Shown here: positions 21,059 through 32,049 of the stretch, piece by piece
Numbering within the stretch: the first letter of the stretch is position 1
Layout of the letters: every line of letters begins with the position of its first letter
Assembly: GCA_002812745.2 (NCBI GenBank)
Contig: NCSJ02000041.1
Location: forward strand, 1 to 64,000
DNA: 64,000 bases
Reading direction: 5' to 3'
Source: Scytalidium lignicola
Taxonomy: Eukaryota > Ascomycota > Leotiomycetes
Position numbers and translations under genes: made by a program
Notes under the pieces: model-generated
Seen by the model: the letters and a program-made list of their open reading frames with translations, nothing else
What the model was told of the DNA's origin: nothing
The model's database searches: none

Positions 21059-22762
21059 CTATTTTATGTACACTCTACCCTCGAAAGGCCCAAGAGTACC
21101 TTGTTTCCATTCCTGCACATTGACTATTTTCAGGGCAGCAGAGCTGAACTCTTCTGGTATAATGAAAGGTTCGGGGTACTTCGTGAAATTGAGCATCACT
21201 AACGCCTTCTGATCGCGAAATGATTTGACATAGGTCATTGTCGACTCGTTCGCCTGGTCAGTATACTCCCAGGTACCGTACACAAAGATATCTGAGTATT
21301 GCTTCCTGAGAGCAAGCATCTGCTTCCAGAAGGAAAGCACGCTGTAAGGATCTTCAGATTGCTGCTTTACATTGATATCACGGTAGTTGTCGTTGATACG
21401 CATCCATGGGCCTTTTTTGGAAGTAGTGAATCCTCCATGCAGACCGTCATGCCACTGCATTGGAGTTCGGGCGTGATCTCGTGCGACCATGCGGATATTA
21501 TCAATGGCTAGATTGAGAATGGACTTTTCATTCGTCGATTTTTTAACGGACTTCCAGTAGTTCTGGGAGCTGATGTCCTTGTACTCCTCGATAGACCAGC
21601 TTGCTGGGAGATTTGTCATACCAATCTCTTGTCCTTGATACAGGAATAACGTGCCGGTAGATGTGGTCTGGAGCATGGCAAGCATCTTTGCAGAAACAGA
21701 TCGAAACTCAGGCGAGTCGCAACCGAAACGCGAAACAGATCTAGCTATGTCGTGATTCTCGAGGAACACGCTTGTCCAGCCATCATTGTTGTCAATGAAC
21801 TGCTGCCATTTTCCGAATGTTTCTTTGAACTCGCCCAGCGTGAAAGGACGGACATCCCAGTGGTTGAGCGAGTAACCAAGACAAACAGTCTCAAATTGGA
21901 ACCCCATCCCGACACAGTGTTTACTTGCGCTGACATATTCCAGAGCCAGATCAGTGTCTGAGAGTACACCAAACTCGCCGACAGTCATCTTGTCTCCGTA
22001 TTCAGAGAGTAGAGCATTCATCTCCCGAAGAATCTCGAAGACTTTAGGTTGATGAGCATAATGCACTCGCCCGGTTTGATATTGAGATGTCGGGTCTGAC
22101 ACAGGGGCATCTGGGAACTCGGTATTCTTGCTGAAGATAGTCATCGTATCAATCCTGAACCCATCAATTCCTTTATTGAGCCAAAATCTCATTGCACTGT
22201 TGTAGACAGCCTCTCTAAGTGCTCTGCAATCCCAGTTGAGATCTGGTTGTGAAGAAGCGAATAAATGCAGGTAATATTCTTGCGTTGTCTCATCCCAAGT
22301 CCATGTACTACCACTAAAGTTCGAACGCCAATTATTTGGTGGACAGCGCCGTCCTTCCCTATCATACCTGGCGGGTCTCCATATGTACCAGTCTCGTTTC
22401 GGGTTTGTCTTCGAACTCCGGGACTCTTGGAACCACTTGTGCTGATCAGATGTGTGGTTGACGACCAGATCCATCAAGAACTTCATACCTCGTTCATGGC
22501 AGTTGTTGATCAGATCGTCCACATTCTTCACTGTTCCGAAGGGAGGGTAGATGTTTTCGTAGTCGCGAATGTCGTAGCCGAAGTCAACTTGAGGGCTATC
22601 GTATATCGGTGATAGCCACAGCGTATCAGCCCCGACGCTCTGGATATAATCTAGAGATTCAATGATGCCTCTGATATCTCCTTGGCCGCTTTCAGTAGAG
22701 TCCTTGAAGCTGGCCGGCCAGACCTGGTAGACGACAGCATCTTTCCACCATGGTCTATTCAT
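21059..22762 (-). CDS. Maltase / alpha-glucosidase, GH13 family
   Basis: Intact 567-residue, single-exon enzyme without a signal peptide, so probably intracellular. It starts MNRPWWKDAVVYQVWPASF, the usual start of fungal and yeast GH13 maltases. The four GH13 regions are complete: DLVVNHTSD (98-106, region I), GIDGFRIDTM (198-207, nucleophile Asp205), VGEFG (261-265, acid/base Glu263) and FLENHDIAR (333-341, Asp338). ARTPMQWHDG and YQGQEIGMTN are also family hallmarks. Length matches the usual 560-600. It should hydrolyse maltose and related alpha-1,4 (possibly alpha-1,6) glucosides. It is divergent from a maltose-type permease with an 820-bp shared upstream region, and convergent with the Zn2Cys6 regulator. 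All catalytic residues are present, so it is likely functional. Confidence 0.93.
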   Translation of the reverse strand: MNRPWWKDAVVYQVWPASFKDSTESGQGDIRGIIESLDYIQSVGADTLWLSPIYDSPQVDFGYDIRDYENIYPPFGTVKNVDDLINNCHERGMKFLMDLVVNHTSDQHKWFQESRSSKTNPKRDWYIWRPARYDREGRRCPPNNWRSNFSGSTWTWDETTQEYYLHLFASSQPDLNWDCRALREAVYNSAMRFWLNKGIDGFRIDTMTIFSKNTEFPDAPVSDPTSQYQTGRVHYAHQPKVFEILREMNALLSEYGDKMTVGEFGVLSDTDLALEYVSASKHCVGMGFQFETVCLGYSLNHWDVRPFTLGEFKETFGKWQQFIDNNDGWTSVFLENHDIARSVSRFGCDSPEFRSVSAKMLAMLQTTSTGTLFLYQGQEIGMTNLPASWSIEEYKDISSQNYWKSVKKSTNEKSILNLAIDNIRMVARDHARTPMQWHDGLHGGFTTSKKGPWMRINDNYRDINVKQQSEDPYSVLSFWKQMLALRKQYSDIFVYGTWEYTDQANESTMTYVKSFRDQKALVMLNFTKYPEPFIIPEEFSSAALKIVNVQEWKQGTLGPFEGRVYIK

Positions 22763-23582
22763 GATCTGTGTTTCTTGTGTGATGTTCTAAGAAGATTCTA
22801 GCCCCTTTAGCGTAGAGTAGGGGAGGAGGCGTCAGTGGTTCATAAGCTGAGTTGGCTAGTCCTTGGGAAAGGTGTGTACGGTAGGATAGCAAGGACTTTT
22901 GGAGAAATTCGGGATTTTGTATAGTGTGGATTGAATAGTTAGTCTCATTCTGATCAAACTAGAAGCCCTTTTTGCCTCTGCTAGTCTCGCAAACTGTTGG
23001 CAGTAGCATTGTCGAAGTGGTAATCGTTCGTTGTCAAGCTATCGTTGCTGCCACTGACATCTTAGATGATAAACTTCACCTGCATGAAACTTGGCTTCCC
23101 CAATGCCGAAGCTCTTTGGCTTTTAAGGACGGACCTGGACTACCCAAATCCATTGGTGGAAAATGGCTGGAAATGGGGAATGGCTTGCGACGCGCTCGTT
23201 GACTTGGCCCGCGGGGAACTATGCTTCTCCAATGCCGAAGCGTGGAATGCACTAACCTTTACCAATGCCCAAGCGCACACGCTATTGCCACACTTCGACA
23301 CTTCCGACTATAGAAAGGTTTGCCGATAGCTTGCTTGGCTGTGGTACTTGTGATAATCTGCTTATCATCCACTCAATGCCTCATTCTAGAATCATGGAGT
23401 GTGTCGTGAACGACGACAGGTATATATACTTGAGGAGACCCCTGGGCTTCTAGTGCTCTCACTTCACCACTCTCCATTCCTCTTCTTTCAAAACCTACTT
23501 GTTATACGACTAATCTTCAATCTAGAGCCCCTCCAATCGCTAGTCCTCTATACCACAAGAGGGCAATCCTTCTTCCTTGAAA
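22763..23582. promoter_or_regulatory. Shared divergent promoter of maltase and permease
   Basis: 820 bp between the two ATGs, with no convincing gene inside. CCAATGCCGAAGC occurs at 23100-23112 and 23229-23241, with CCAATGCCCAAGC at 23262-23274. These are three 13-bp copies that each hold a CCAAT core. TATATATA lies at 23421-23428, about 155 bp before the permease ATG, followed by a C/T-rich stretch (CTCACTTCACCACTCTCC) typical of fungal transcription start regions. Co-induction of both genes from here is inferred. Confidence 0.6.
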
Positions 23583-25181
23583 ATGGACACGAAAGTGGAG
23601 TCCAGAACCTCGGAGACGTCTGATATTCCCAATAACATCAACAGCGTCGACATGATACAGGCGGCAAATGGCCAATTAAAAGAGACCGACATGACCATTC
23701 AGGAAGGACTCCAGAAGCACTACAAAGCCATGCTCTGGTCGGGCTTTCTGTCTATCGCTGTCATTATGGAAGGCTACGATGCTCTCCTCCTATCTTCTCT
23801 CTTCGGTCTACCCGCTTTCAAAGAGGGCTACGGAGAAGAACTTGCAGATGGATCATTCAACATCTCTGCAAAATGGCAGAGCTCAGTAACCCAAGCAGTC
23901 AAGGTGGGCCAATTCTTCGGGCTGTTCATTGCTGGTTGGGTCGCGGATAAATACGGCTTCAAGAAAACGACTATGGGAACCTGTGTCATCACTGCCGCTC
24001 TAATATTTATGCAATTCTTTGCAACATCCATCGAATTATTGATGGTCGCTCAGCTTCTAGTGGGATTCCCACTCGGTGTGTTCATGACCTTGACTACCGT
24101 CTACGCGGCTGAGATCTGTCCACTGGTGCTTAGACCTTATCTGATCAGCTGGGTCAACCTATGCTGGACCATTGGGAAGCTCATCGCGGCTGGTGTTCTT
24201 CGATCGTTCGTCAACGATCATTCCCAATGGGCCTACCGGATCCCCTTTGCCACTCAGTGGATATGGCCTCCAATTGTTCTGTTCGGCACCATTTTCGCCC
24301 CTGAATCTCCGTGGTGGTATATCCGACAAAATCGTCCAGATGACGCGCGAAGGTCTCTCAAACGACTTAGCAGCGGAGTTACGGCTGAGGAGATCGATAA
24401 TACCGTGGCAGATATTACTCTCACCAATGAGCATGAACTTGAATTGCAATCAGGCACATCTTACTTGGACTGTTTCCGAGGCACTAACCTCCGACGGACT
24501 GAGATTGCTTGCATGATATGGCTCACTCAACCATTGTGTGGCTTTGCCATCGTCGGATTTGCCACGTATTTCTTCCAACAAGCCGGACTCAGCGCAGATG
24601 ATGCCTTCAGTCTCAGCTTGGGACAGCAGGGCATCGCTTTCTGTGGAGGCATAGTAGCATGGTTCCTGTTGCCACGGGTAGGGCGTCGCACTCTGATGCT
24701 TTGGGGCCTTGCAGCAAGCGTTGTGTCACAGATGATAATTGGTGGCCTGGGTGTGCCACTTCCAAAGAATGGAATGGCCTGGGCTACGGGTTGTATGCTA
24801 TTAATCTACGTCCTAGCATACTCTCTGACTATTGGTCCAATTTGCTACATCATCGTAGCAGAGATTGGCTCAAGCCGTCTCCGCAACAAGACGGCCGTGC
24901 TTGCTCGCAACGCATATCAGATTGCAACAATCGTTAGCGGTATTCTGACATCCTACCAGGTCAATTCTACAGCCTGGAATTGGAGAGGGAAAGCGGGGTT
25001 CTTCTGGGGTACTGCTAGTATTATCTTATGGGTGTATTGCTATTTCAGACTCCCTGAAATCAAAGATCGAACGTTCTTGGAATTGGATTTGTTGTTTGAG
25101 AATAAGGTAAAAGCTAAAAGCTTTAACAAGACGAAGGTTAATACTATTAATGAAGTAATGAAAGGTAAAGAAACTAAATAA
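23583..25181 (+). CDS. MFS maltose/alpha-glucoside:H+ symporter
   Basis: Intact 532-residue, single-exon transporter. The start is ATG at 23583 (MDTKVESR); an in-frame TTG six bases upstream is ignored. There is a soluble N-terminus of about 50 residues and then twelve predicted membrane segments. Sugar-porter landmarks are EGYDALLLSS (TM1), AGWVADKYGFKKT (the TM2-3 loop GxxxDRxGRR-type motif), PESPWWYIRQNRPDDARR after TM6 (PESPWW marks the maltose/alpha-glucoside branch), LPRVGRRTLMLWG in the second half and PEIKDRTFLELDLLF at the end (PETKGRT-type). Divergent from the maltase, it should import maltose for intracellular cleavage. The last 25 residues are Lys/Asn-rich and AT-rich, where the gene runs into AT-rich DNA. 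Confidence 0.9.
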   Translation: MDTKVESRTSETSDIPNNINSVDMIQAANGQLKETDMTIQEGLQKHYKAMLWSGFLSIAVIMEGYDALLLSSLFGLPAFKEGYGEELADGSFNISAKWQSSVTQAVKVGQFFGLFIAGWVADKYGFKKTTMGTCVITAALIFMQFFATSIELLMVAQLLVGFPLGVFMTLTTVYAAEICPLVLRPYLISWVNLCWTIGKLIAAGVLRSFVNDHSQWAYRIPFATQWIWPPIVLFGTIFAPESPWWYIRQNRPDDARRSLKRLSSGVTAEEIDNTVADITLTNEHELELQSGTSYLDCFRGTNLRRTEIACMIWLTQPLCGFAIVGFATYFFQQAGLSADDAFSLSLGQQGIAFCGGIVAWFLLPRVGRRTLMLWGLAASVVSQMIIGGLGVPLPKNGMAWATGCMLLIYVLAYSLTIGPICYIIVAEIGSSRLRNKTAVLARNAYQIATIVSGILTSYQVNSTAWNWRGKAGFFWGTASIILWVYCYFRLPEIKDRTFLELDLLFENKVKAKSFNKTKVNTINEVMKGKETK

Positions 25182-25939
25182 TTAACATGCAAAATTAATT
25201 ATTTAATAATATTTTAAATAGTATATCTAATCTTTACTTTATATTTTAGATTCCTTGACCTTTAAAGTTCTCTAGTATCGTGCCTCAGTACTCTTCCCAA
25301 GTTAGACATTTACTGCACAAATATGGAGATGCTCTCCTTAGACGTAGTACTATACTTAAGCCAGATCCGTTCAACTATTCAAGATCATCTTTATTACTAA
25401 CTTGGTTCTACTAATATCTATTAGATATTGCATTTTATACATTTATTAACTACCTGATATTCTACAACGACATTTGTTTATATAAACAGTTTTGAGTTCA
25501 AGATAGCGTTATAAGTAATAACTGAACCAGTAGTCGCCCAGTGGAAAGGGGTATAACGTTGATCGAGTTGAAAGAGGAGGGACGTGTTACTATAAGAAAC
25601 TTGAAGCCAAAGGGAATGTAGAATCACGTAGCAGATGTCAGACGATACGGATTGAGAGAAAAGTCACTGGATGGAAGAGTGTACAAAGGTTTGCAAAGGA
25701 TACAGAGCAATGTGTTACTAGTGTCGGACTAAAATGTATTACTATCGAGATTTCCGAATTCAGGCCCTACATTGGACTTCGTGGAATAGTTTACTTGGAT
25801 TGCCACCATACCTCAAGCATGTAGGACATCATGCCTAGTCGTTGCCGTGCAACTCGCACTGTTAAGCTTGACACTGTAAAGTTTCACATCGCTTCCTTTT
25901 CAGTTTTGTTGAATAACGTTCATGAATCTCATCTTTACT
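25182..25939. other. Intergenic region without recognised gene
   Basis: It starts AT-rich directly after the permease stop and becomes balanced around 25500-25900. No open frame over 60 codons has recognisable content. No known repeat end was seen. Confidence 0.5.
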
Positions 25940-27043
25940 CTAATGCACCATAACCTCTTGAATCTTCGCCCACAAATAACCCTTCTCCTTCAATTCGACT
26001 ACCATCATATTTTCTTTTACCGTCCATGGAGTCTCCTCTATCTGCGCTCCGACATTCGTAGCATTGATCTCAAGTAGTCCTACAGGCCAGTCAAGGTCTG
26101 TAAACTTATCTTCCTCAGGCATGGATAGAATGTACGTCATCCGTTCTGGTTTTGAAAGTTCAGCCTGAAAATGTGCAGATTACTGTATGCATTGATGGCT
26201 AGCTGTTAACGCCAGCGTCCAACTGGTTAATTGATTTCCAAAGTCGACCTCAACGAGATTTAGCCTCATGATGTCAGATCTATTGATTTCTTACCGTATG
26301 AAGACTAGGATGCGATGTATCCGTCGAGACCTCTTGTCTACTTCCAAGGCCGACTTCGCCGTTTCTTTGGTTTTGCCTTGCCCAATTCATCAAATCCCTT
26401 TATCTTTTACTACCTTCGCGTTTGCATGCTTTTCTCTTGTTTGTCTCCACTCCTACTCTCTTCAACTTTCGCCATAAACTTGACTATTAACTTCTTAGCT
26501 CGTTTCAGTACGGATTTATGCATCCCTGTCAGCTCCTAGGCTACCCAGAAATACTCCTCGCCGTCTACAATTTTCCGGCCAATCAAGTCTTGGATTTTCC
26601 ATTCTTGATCCGGGTCAGTAACTAGAGCGACTAGTTGAGAACCTTCGAGGTTGTCGACTTCGGGAAGGGTAGAAGATTTCGTAGAGGTCTCTTTGGACCT
26701 GTTGAACGGTGTAATTACTGGTTGTCTGAGTGAACCATTCAATCAACCAGTACTGGAGTCTAGAAGTAGTTACGACATGATTGCCTCTTCCGTCGGGAAT
26801 AACAAAATCAAGCAAAGTGAAGTCTGGCACGCCCTCAAAGAAGCGATGCAAAAATCCAAAATAAAGCCGAGATTGGAAGAATCGAGCGATCTCATCTGGC
26901 GCGTGTCCTTGGAAGTCTCCATGGCTTTTAAGCTGAGCTTTATCCCATTGACACTGGTCCTCATTGCCACAAAGATAGTTGATATCGGCATATAGTGGCA
27001 CTTCAACAATACCTCCCTCATTCATATGGAACAGGTGTTCCAT
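25940..27043 (-). pseudogene. Broken gene with HET-like N-terminal region, chromodomain start and Myb-like segment
   Basis: Three minus-strand pieces in sequence order. 27043-26615 (142 residues, MEHLFHMNEGG start) contains RFFQSRLYFGFLHRFFEG, wording seen at the N-terminus of some HET-type fungal proteins. 26742-26536, in another frame, contains DPDQEWKIQDLIGRK and IVDGEEYFWVA, which matches the first strands of a chromodomain and then stops. 26140-25940 contains PWTVKENMMVVELKEKGYLW followed by AKIQEVM, a Myb/SANT-like helix pair. The frame changes near 26650, and the stops after the chromodomain start leave no intact product. They may be one gene's exons or separate fragments. I cannot assign a function. 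Confidence 0.4.
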
Positions 27044-27351
27044 AATATCATCAGTAGAGTTGCTGGACGAGCGGCGAAGTTAAAATCACTTTCGTCAGCG
27101 AGGAGAATGTAACATATGGTATATCCAAGTATGTGCAATGACCCTGCGGCAACCTGTCGAATTACGAAAGGCCGTCTCAGGAAACAAGACTGGTGAGGCT
27201 GAGAAGGGGAAATTTTGAGAATGAGTTGAAGCACATATAGCAAGGCTTATGTTGTCGTCGGCCTATTCGTTAGAAGGTGCTACGCCACAGGCTATTGCTA
27301 ATCACAATTTGTTTATTTAGAATAAGATACGCATTTGAACATATATATATA

Positions 27352-27470
27352 TGTTCCAGCCGATACACCAATACCGCCGGTTGGCCAATCGTCTAGCCCA
27401 TTGGCCAATCGCCTAGGCGATACACCAATTTGACGATTGGTGTGTCGTCTAGCCCATACGCCAATTGCCT
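27352..27470 (+). repeat. Left TIR of transposon 1
   Basis: 119 bp with internal structure. TTGGCCAATCG(T/C)CTAG occurs twice, and CGATACACCAAT followed closely by ATTGGTGTGTCG forms a nested inverted repeat. These are plausible multiple transposase-binding sites. Confidence 0.85.
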
Positions 27471-27570
27471 CAATCTTACCCCACGTAGCGGTGTAGCTTC
27501 AAATACACACTTCTCTCCTACTTTTTATCTTTTACACTTGTAGATGGTATTATTATTATTATTATTCAAC

Positions 27571-29576
27571 ATGGCTACAATTGAGTCAATCAATCCTTTT
27601 CCAAATGATGTACGCTTTGCATTCCAAGATTACATATATAACGAAAGCTATGTTAATAAAGAACAGATTAATCCACAGCATTAGCAAAGAATACATATGT
27701 TTTTGGACAATCCAAGCCTCAAACCAGACAATCAAGCAGATAGCAACCTAAAACACAAAGTAGTTACTCAATTTAAGCTTAAAAACAATTAATTGTATTG
27801 ATTGCTTAACTTACACCATTTAAAAACAAGATATACTGTTCAAGATAATGAGGTATTTGATATTATTGTTCAAGAACATATTAAACTCCTTTATACAAGA
27901 CAAGATAAAGTATAGTTAGTAATTAAGCAAAATTATTATGGAATTAAGTATAATAACATTGAATAGATGCTTAAAAGATACAAGAACTATTCCTTGAATA
28001 AGCTATCTACTACTAAAGTTCTACTTGAATTTATTGTTTTAGAAAAAGCTTAAAAGCATATTCAAGTAGATTTAATCAATATAAAGTATAAACCATTTAG
28101 CTAATTCAAGTGGATTTAATCAATATAAAGTATAAACCATTTAGCTAATTCAAGTGGATATTACATATTAAAGACTATTTTACCAAATATTCATAATTAT
28201 ACTTACTCAAAAGCAAAGAATTAATTCTAATTGTACAAGTATTTAGTCAATTTATCATAGTCTTCTTACTTCTTAAAATTGTACAATATAACAATAGTAA
28301 AGAATTCAAGAATACCTTCCTTATTATATTATACAAATATAATATTTGAATAATCAATAAAAAGCTTAAAATACCTTAAACTCAAAGCTTTGTTAAACAA
28401 CTAAATAAAGTAGTTAAAGTTAAAATTAAAGTATAGAAAATGAATAATAGTTTAACTGAATAGGTTAATAGATTAGTAAAAGTTATTCTAGTAATAAATA
28501 CTCAAAAACACTTAATAATCAATTATACACTTGCTGAATTATTATTCAGAGATTATAATATTTCTTTTAAATAGTTAAATAGTTAAAAACACAAAGATCT
28601 TACAATTAGAGTACTTTAAGAAGATTCTTATAAAGTTTTAATATTCAAAAGTAATTTAAAACTTGATTTGCTAATTAATCTACAATTATTATCCTTAAAC
28701 CATTTAAAGGTTAATATTAATATTCAGTTATAATCACAATCTTAAATTATTATGCAAATTAGCCTTAAAAGCAGTTTAGAGATCAATGTACAAATTACTC
28801 TACTAATTAGAAATTCTCCTGAATATTAGTTTAATGTTGAAATCAATATTCAAACAAGCATTAAAGTTAAATCTTTTATTATTATAATTATTATAATTAT
28901 TAAAGTTATTAAAGTTATTACAATTATTATAATTATAACAATTCAATCAACAAATCCAATGATTTAGAAAACTCAACAATTAACATAAAAAAGCAAGAGT
29001 TCAAATAGTAAAAAANGTATTTAAAAAAANCATGATATTCAACACTTTGAAATTAAAGATATTATTTCAGTTAAAATTCTAAAAGAAGATAGGACAACTA
29101 CTGATAATCAACGATTATATAGCCAAATATTAGATAAACCACATCTTCATAGATATAAGATTATTACCTAATTAGGAATTATCAATCGCCTTATGCCAAC
29201 AAAAGATTTGGGTATAGTTAACCAAAGCCTTTGGTCAGATATTAATATTCCAGAAACCATTAAACAAGTCACATTGACTTTAGTAGTTAAAGAGGCATTT
29301 ACAAGCCAGCGAATTGGTATATCATGCCAATGCAAAGGTCAATGTAACACCAAAAGGTGTCATTGTTTTAAGGAAAGAAAGGATTGTACTGTACACTGTC
29401 ACAAAGATGAACATGACTGTAGGAGGCTGTCAAAGCTAGTTATTCATACTGAACGAGCTTTAATTGAGCCACCTGAAAGCTCCAGTTCTAGCTCCAGGAG
29501 GAAGCGCGCAAGGGCAGATACTATAGGCAATGTTGTTGGTTTAACTGGCCTTGGAGTTGCAGTTGATTTGGATTAG
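27571..29576 (+). pseudogene. Integrase-type transposase with CXC C-terminus, copy 1
   Basis: ATG at 27571 (MATIESINPFPNDV). The frame carries many stops in place of Gln/Trp codons, one 44-bp tandem duplication (28061-28148) that shifts the frame, and two N bases. The last exon-like stretch (29193-29576) is open for 127 residues. It holds ISCQCKGQCNTKRCHCFKER, then KDCTVHCHKDEHDC, a tesmin/TSO1-like CXC array, and ends with a basic RRKRARAD segment that could be a nuclear signal. The catalytic core is very degraded here and clearer in copy 2. Expected original length is about 670 residues. Inactive. Confidence 0.75.
28061..28148 (+). repeat. 44-bp tandem duplication inside copy 1
   Basis: Positions 28061-28104 and 28105-28148 differ by one base. 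Copy 2 has this segment only once, so the duplication happened in copy 1, after most point mutations. Confidence 0.85.
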
Positions 29577-29644
29577 CCATTAGTTAACAATTGAATAGCA
29601 CTTTAAATGGCCCAAATTTTGAATAAATCAGTGGTTGAATTGGT

Positions 29645-29763
29645 AGGCAATTGGCGTATGGGCTAGACGATACACCAATCGTCAAATTGGTGTATCGCCT
29701 AGGCGATTGGCCAATGGGCTAGACGATTGGTCAACCGGCGGTATTGGTGTATCGGCTGGAACA
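29645..29763 (-). repeat. Right TIR of transposon 1
   Basis: Inverted copy of 27352-27470 with two mismatches (TTGGCC versus TTGACC, GTGTGTCG versus GTGTATCG in the left-TIR orientation). Confidence 0.85.
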
Positions 29764-29767
29764 TATA

Positions 29768-29847
29768 TGTTCCAGGCCATACGTAAACCACGGCCGTTCA
29801 TAAACCGCCTAGTCAGTTCATGAACCGCCTAGGCCATACGTAAACTG
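29768..29847 (+). repeat. Left TIR of transposon 2
   Basis: Perfect 80-bp match to the inverted right end. Contains GGCCATACGTAAAC near the tip and at the inner edge, and CCGCCTAG twice. Confidence 0.9.
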
Positions 29848-29986
29848 AGCGGTTTCTGAATGGTCTAGGCCATACGTAAACCACCCGTTAGGCCATTCAA
29901 AAACTTACCCCACAGTAGCGGTGTAACTTCAAATATAGTAGATTTTCCCTACTTTCTAACTTGTTATTCAATCATTTTCATACAAA

Positions 29987-32005
29987 ATGGCTTCAATTGA
30001 ATCAATTAACCCTTTTCCTAATGATGTGCACTTTGCATTTCAAGATTATATATATAGCAAAAGCTATGTTAACAAAGAACGAATCAATTCAGAACATTGG
30101 CAAAGAATGCATGTGTTTTTGGACAACCCAAGCCTCAAACCAGAAAATCAAGCAAATATTAACCTAAAACATAGGACATTTACTCATTATGAGCTCAGGG
30201 ATTATAAGTTATATCGACTACCTGATTTAACTTATTCAAAACTAAGATATGTTGTTCAAGATAATAAGATATTTGATATTATAACTCAAGAACATATTAA
30301 ATTCCTTTATGCAGGACAAGACAAAGTATAGCTAGTAATTAAGCAAAATTACTATGGAATCAAGTATAATAACGTCAAATGAGTGTTTAAAAGGTGTAAA
30401 AACTATTGTTTAAACAGAGTATTAACTACCAAAGCTCTACTTGAACCTATTATTTCTGAAAGAGCCTGAAAACATATTCAAGTGGATTTAATTGATATAA
30501 GGCATAAACCATCTGGCTAATACAAGTAGATATTACATATCAAGGACTATTTCACTAAATATTCATAATTATATCCACTCAAAAACAAAAAATCCCTTCT
30601 AATTACACAAGCTTTTGCTCAATTTATCATAACCTTTTTGCTATTTAAAATTGTACAATATAACAATGGCAAAGAGTTCAAAGGTACTTTTCTTATTATA
30701 CTATGCAAATATAGTATTCGAATAATCAATGGAAAGCTTAGAACACCTTAAACTCAAGGTCTTGTAGAACAAGTAAATGAAGTAGTTAAAGCTAAACTTA
30801 AAGCTTGGAAAATGGATAATAGTTCAACTAAGTAGGTTGATAGATTGGTAGAAATTATCCTAGCAATAAATATTCAACAACACTTAATAATTAGTTATAC
30901 ACCTGCTGAATTATTATTCAGAGACCATAATACTTATTTTGACTGGTTAGATAACAAAGAACATAAAAACCTAACAATTGAAGTATTATAAGAAGATCTT
31001 AATAAACCTGAAATATTTGAACATAATATTAAGCTTGAATTGCTAGTTGATCTAGCATTATTATCTACAGGCAATTCAAGGGTTGATATCGATATTCAGT
31101 CACAGTCACATTCTCAAGTTACTATACGAATCAATCCTGAAAGTGGCTTAGAAATCAATGTCCGAATTACTCTACCAATCAAGAACTCACCTAAACAGTG
31201 GTATGATGCTGAAACCAATATTCAAGCAAGCATTGAAGTTGAATCTTCTATGACTACAGTTACAGCCACTACAACTACAGCTACTACAGTTATAGCTACT
31301 ACAGCTACTACAACTACTATAGCTACTACAGCTGCTACAGCTACTACAGCTGCTACAGCTGCTACAGCTACAGCTCAGTTAGCTGATTCAGTTATTCAAA
31401 AGGCTCAGCAAGCGACCCAGAAAGTAAGAATTCGAATAGTGGAAAAGTACTCAAAAAAAACATGATATTCAGCACTTTGAAATTAGTGATATTGTTTCAA
31501 TTAAGGTTCTAAGGGAAGACAGAACAGCCACTGATAATCGACGGTTATTTGGACGAATATTAGATGAACCACACTCTCATAGATATCAAGTTATTACTTA
31601 ATCAGGAATCTTGAATCGCCTTATGCCAACCAAGGATTTGAGAGTAATTGAACAAAGCCTTTAGTCGGATATTAGCATTCCAGAAACTACCAAAAAAATC
31701 ACTTTAACTCTGGCAGCTAGAGAGGCATCTACTAGCCAGCGAATTAGCATTTCATGCCAGTGCAAAGGTCAGTGTAGCACTAAAAGGTGCCATTACTTTA
31801 AGGAAGGAAAGGATTGTACAATACATTGCCATAAAGATGAGCATGACTGTGGGAGGTTGTCAAGGCTAGCTATTCGCACTGAACGAGCTTTAATTAAGCC
31901 ATCTGAAAGCTCCAGTAACAGCAATAGGAGGAAGCGAGCAAGGGCAGATACTATAGGTAATACTACTAGTTTAATAAGCCATGGAATAGTAGTTGATTTA
32001 GATTA
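29987..32005 (+). pseudogene. Integrase-type transposase with CXC C-terminus, copy 2
   Basis: ATG at 29987. One frame stays readable to about 31445 with roughly ten nonsense codons (Gln/Trp to stop), then shifts by one base in an A-run before KKHDIQHFE-like wording resumes. Visible parts: RCKNYC (zinc-binding CC remnant of an integrase HHCC domain), QVDLIDI (first catalytic Asp, about 30490), QYNNGKEF (second Asp, now Asn by G-to-A, about 30660), GLVEQVNEVVKAKLKAWKMD (catalytic Glu, about 30765) and YTPAELLFRD, the usual end of a retroviral integrase core. An ACT/GCT trinucleotide run follows (31255-31375) and encodes a Thr/Ala stretch. The C-terminal CXC array is CQCKGQCSTKRC and HCHKDEHDC (about 31760-31860). 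Inactive. Confidence 0.8.
31255..31375 (+). repeat. ACA/GCT trinucleotide run
   Basis: Imperfect CTACAG/CTACTACA repeats encode Thr-Thr-Ala-Thr runs between the integrase core and the C-terminal domain of copy 2. Copy 1 has a shorter, degraded AT-rich equivalent (about 28860-28940). Confidence 0.8.
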
Positions 32006-32049
32006 AATTTAGTACTTAATTATTAGCTAATTTACAGGTGGTTAATAAG

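Larger units (their letters stand above)
27352..29763 (+). mobile_element. Long-TIR transposon 1 (Ginger/GIN-like)
   Basis: A 2,412-bp element bounded by 119-bp terminal inverted repeats (27352-27470 and 29645-29763) that begin TGTTCCAGCCGATACACC and differ at only two positions. It is flanked on the left by TATA (27348-27351) and on the right by TATA (29764-29767), a 4-bp target duplication. The single internal gene encodes a retroviral-type integrase with a Cys-rich C-terminus. Termini starting TGT, a 4-bp duplication and a Gypsy-like integrase fit Ginger DNA transposons, although the family's TGTNR rule would want a purine at base five, where this element has C. The interior is RIP-degraded and the TIRs are not. 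Confidence 0.75.
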
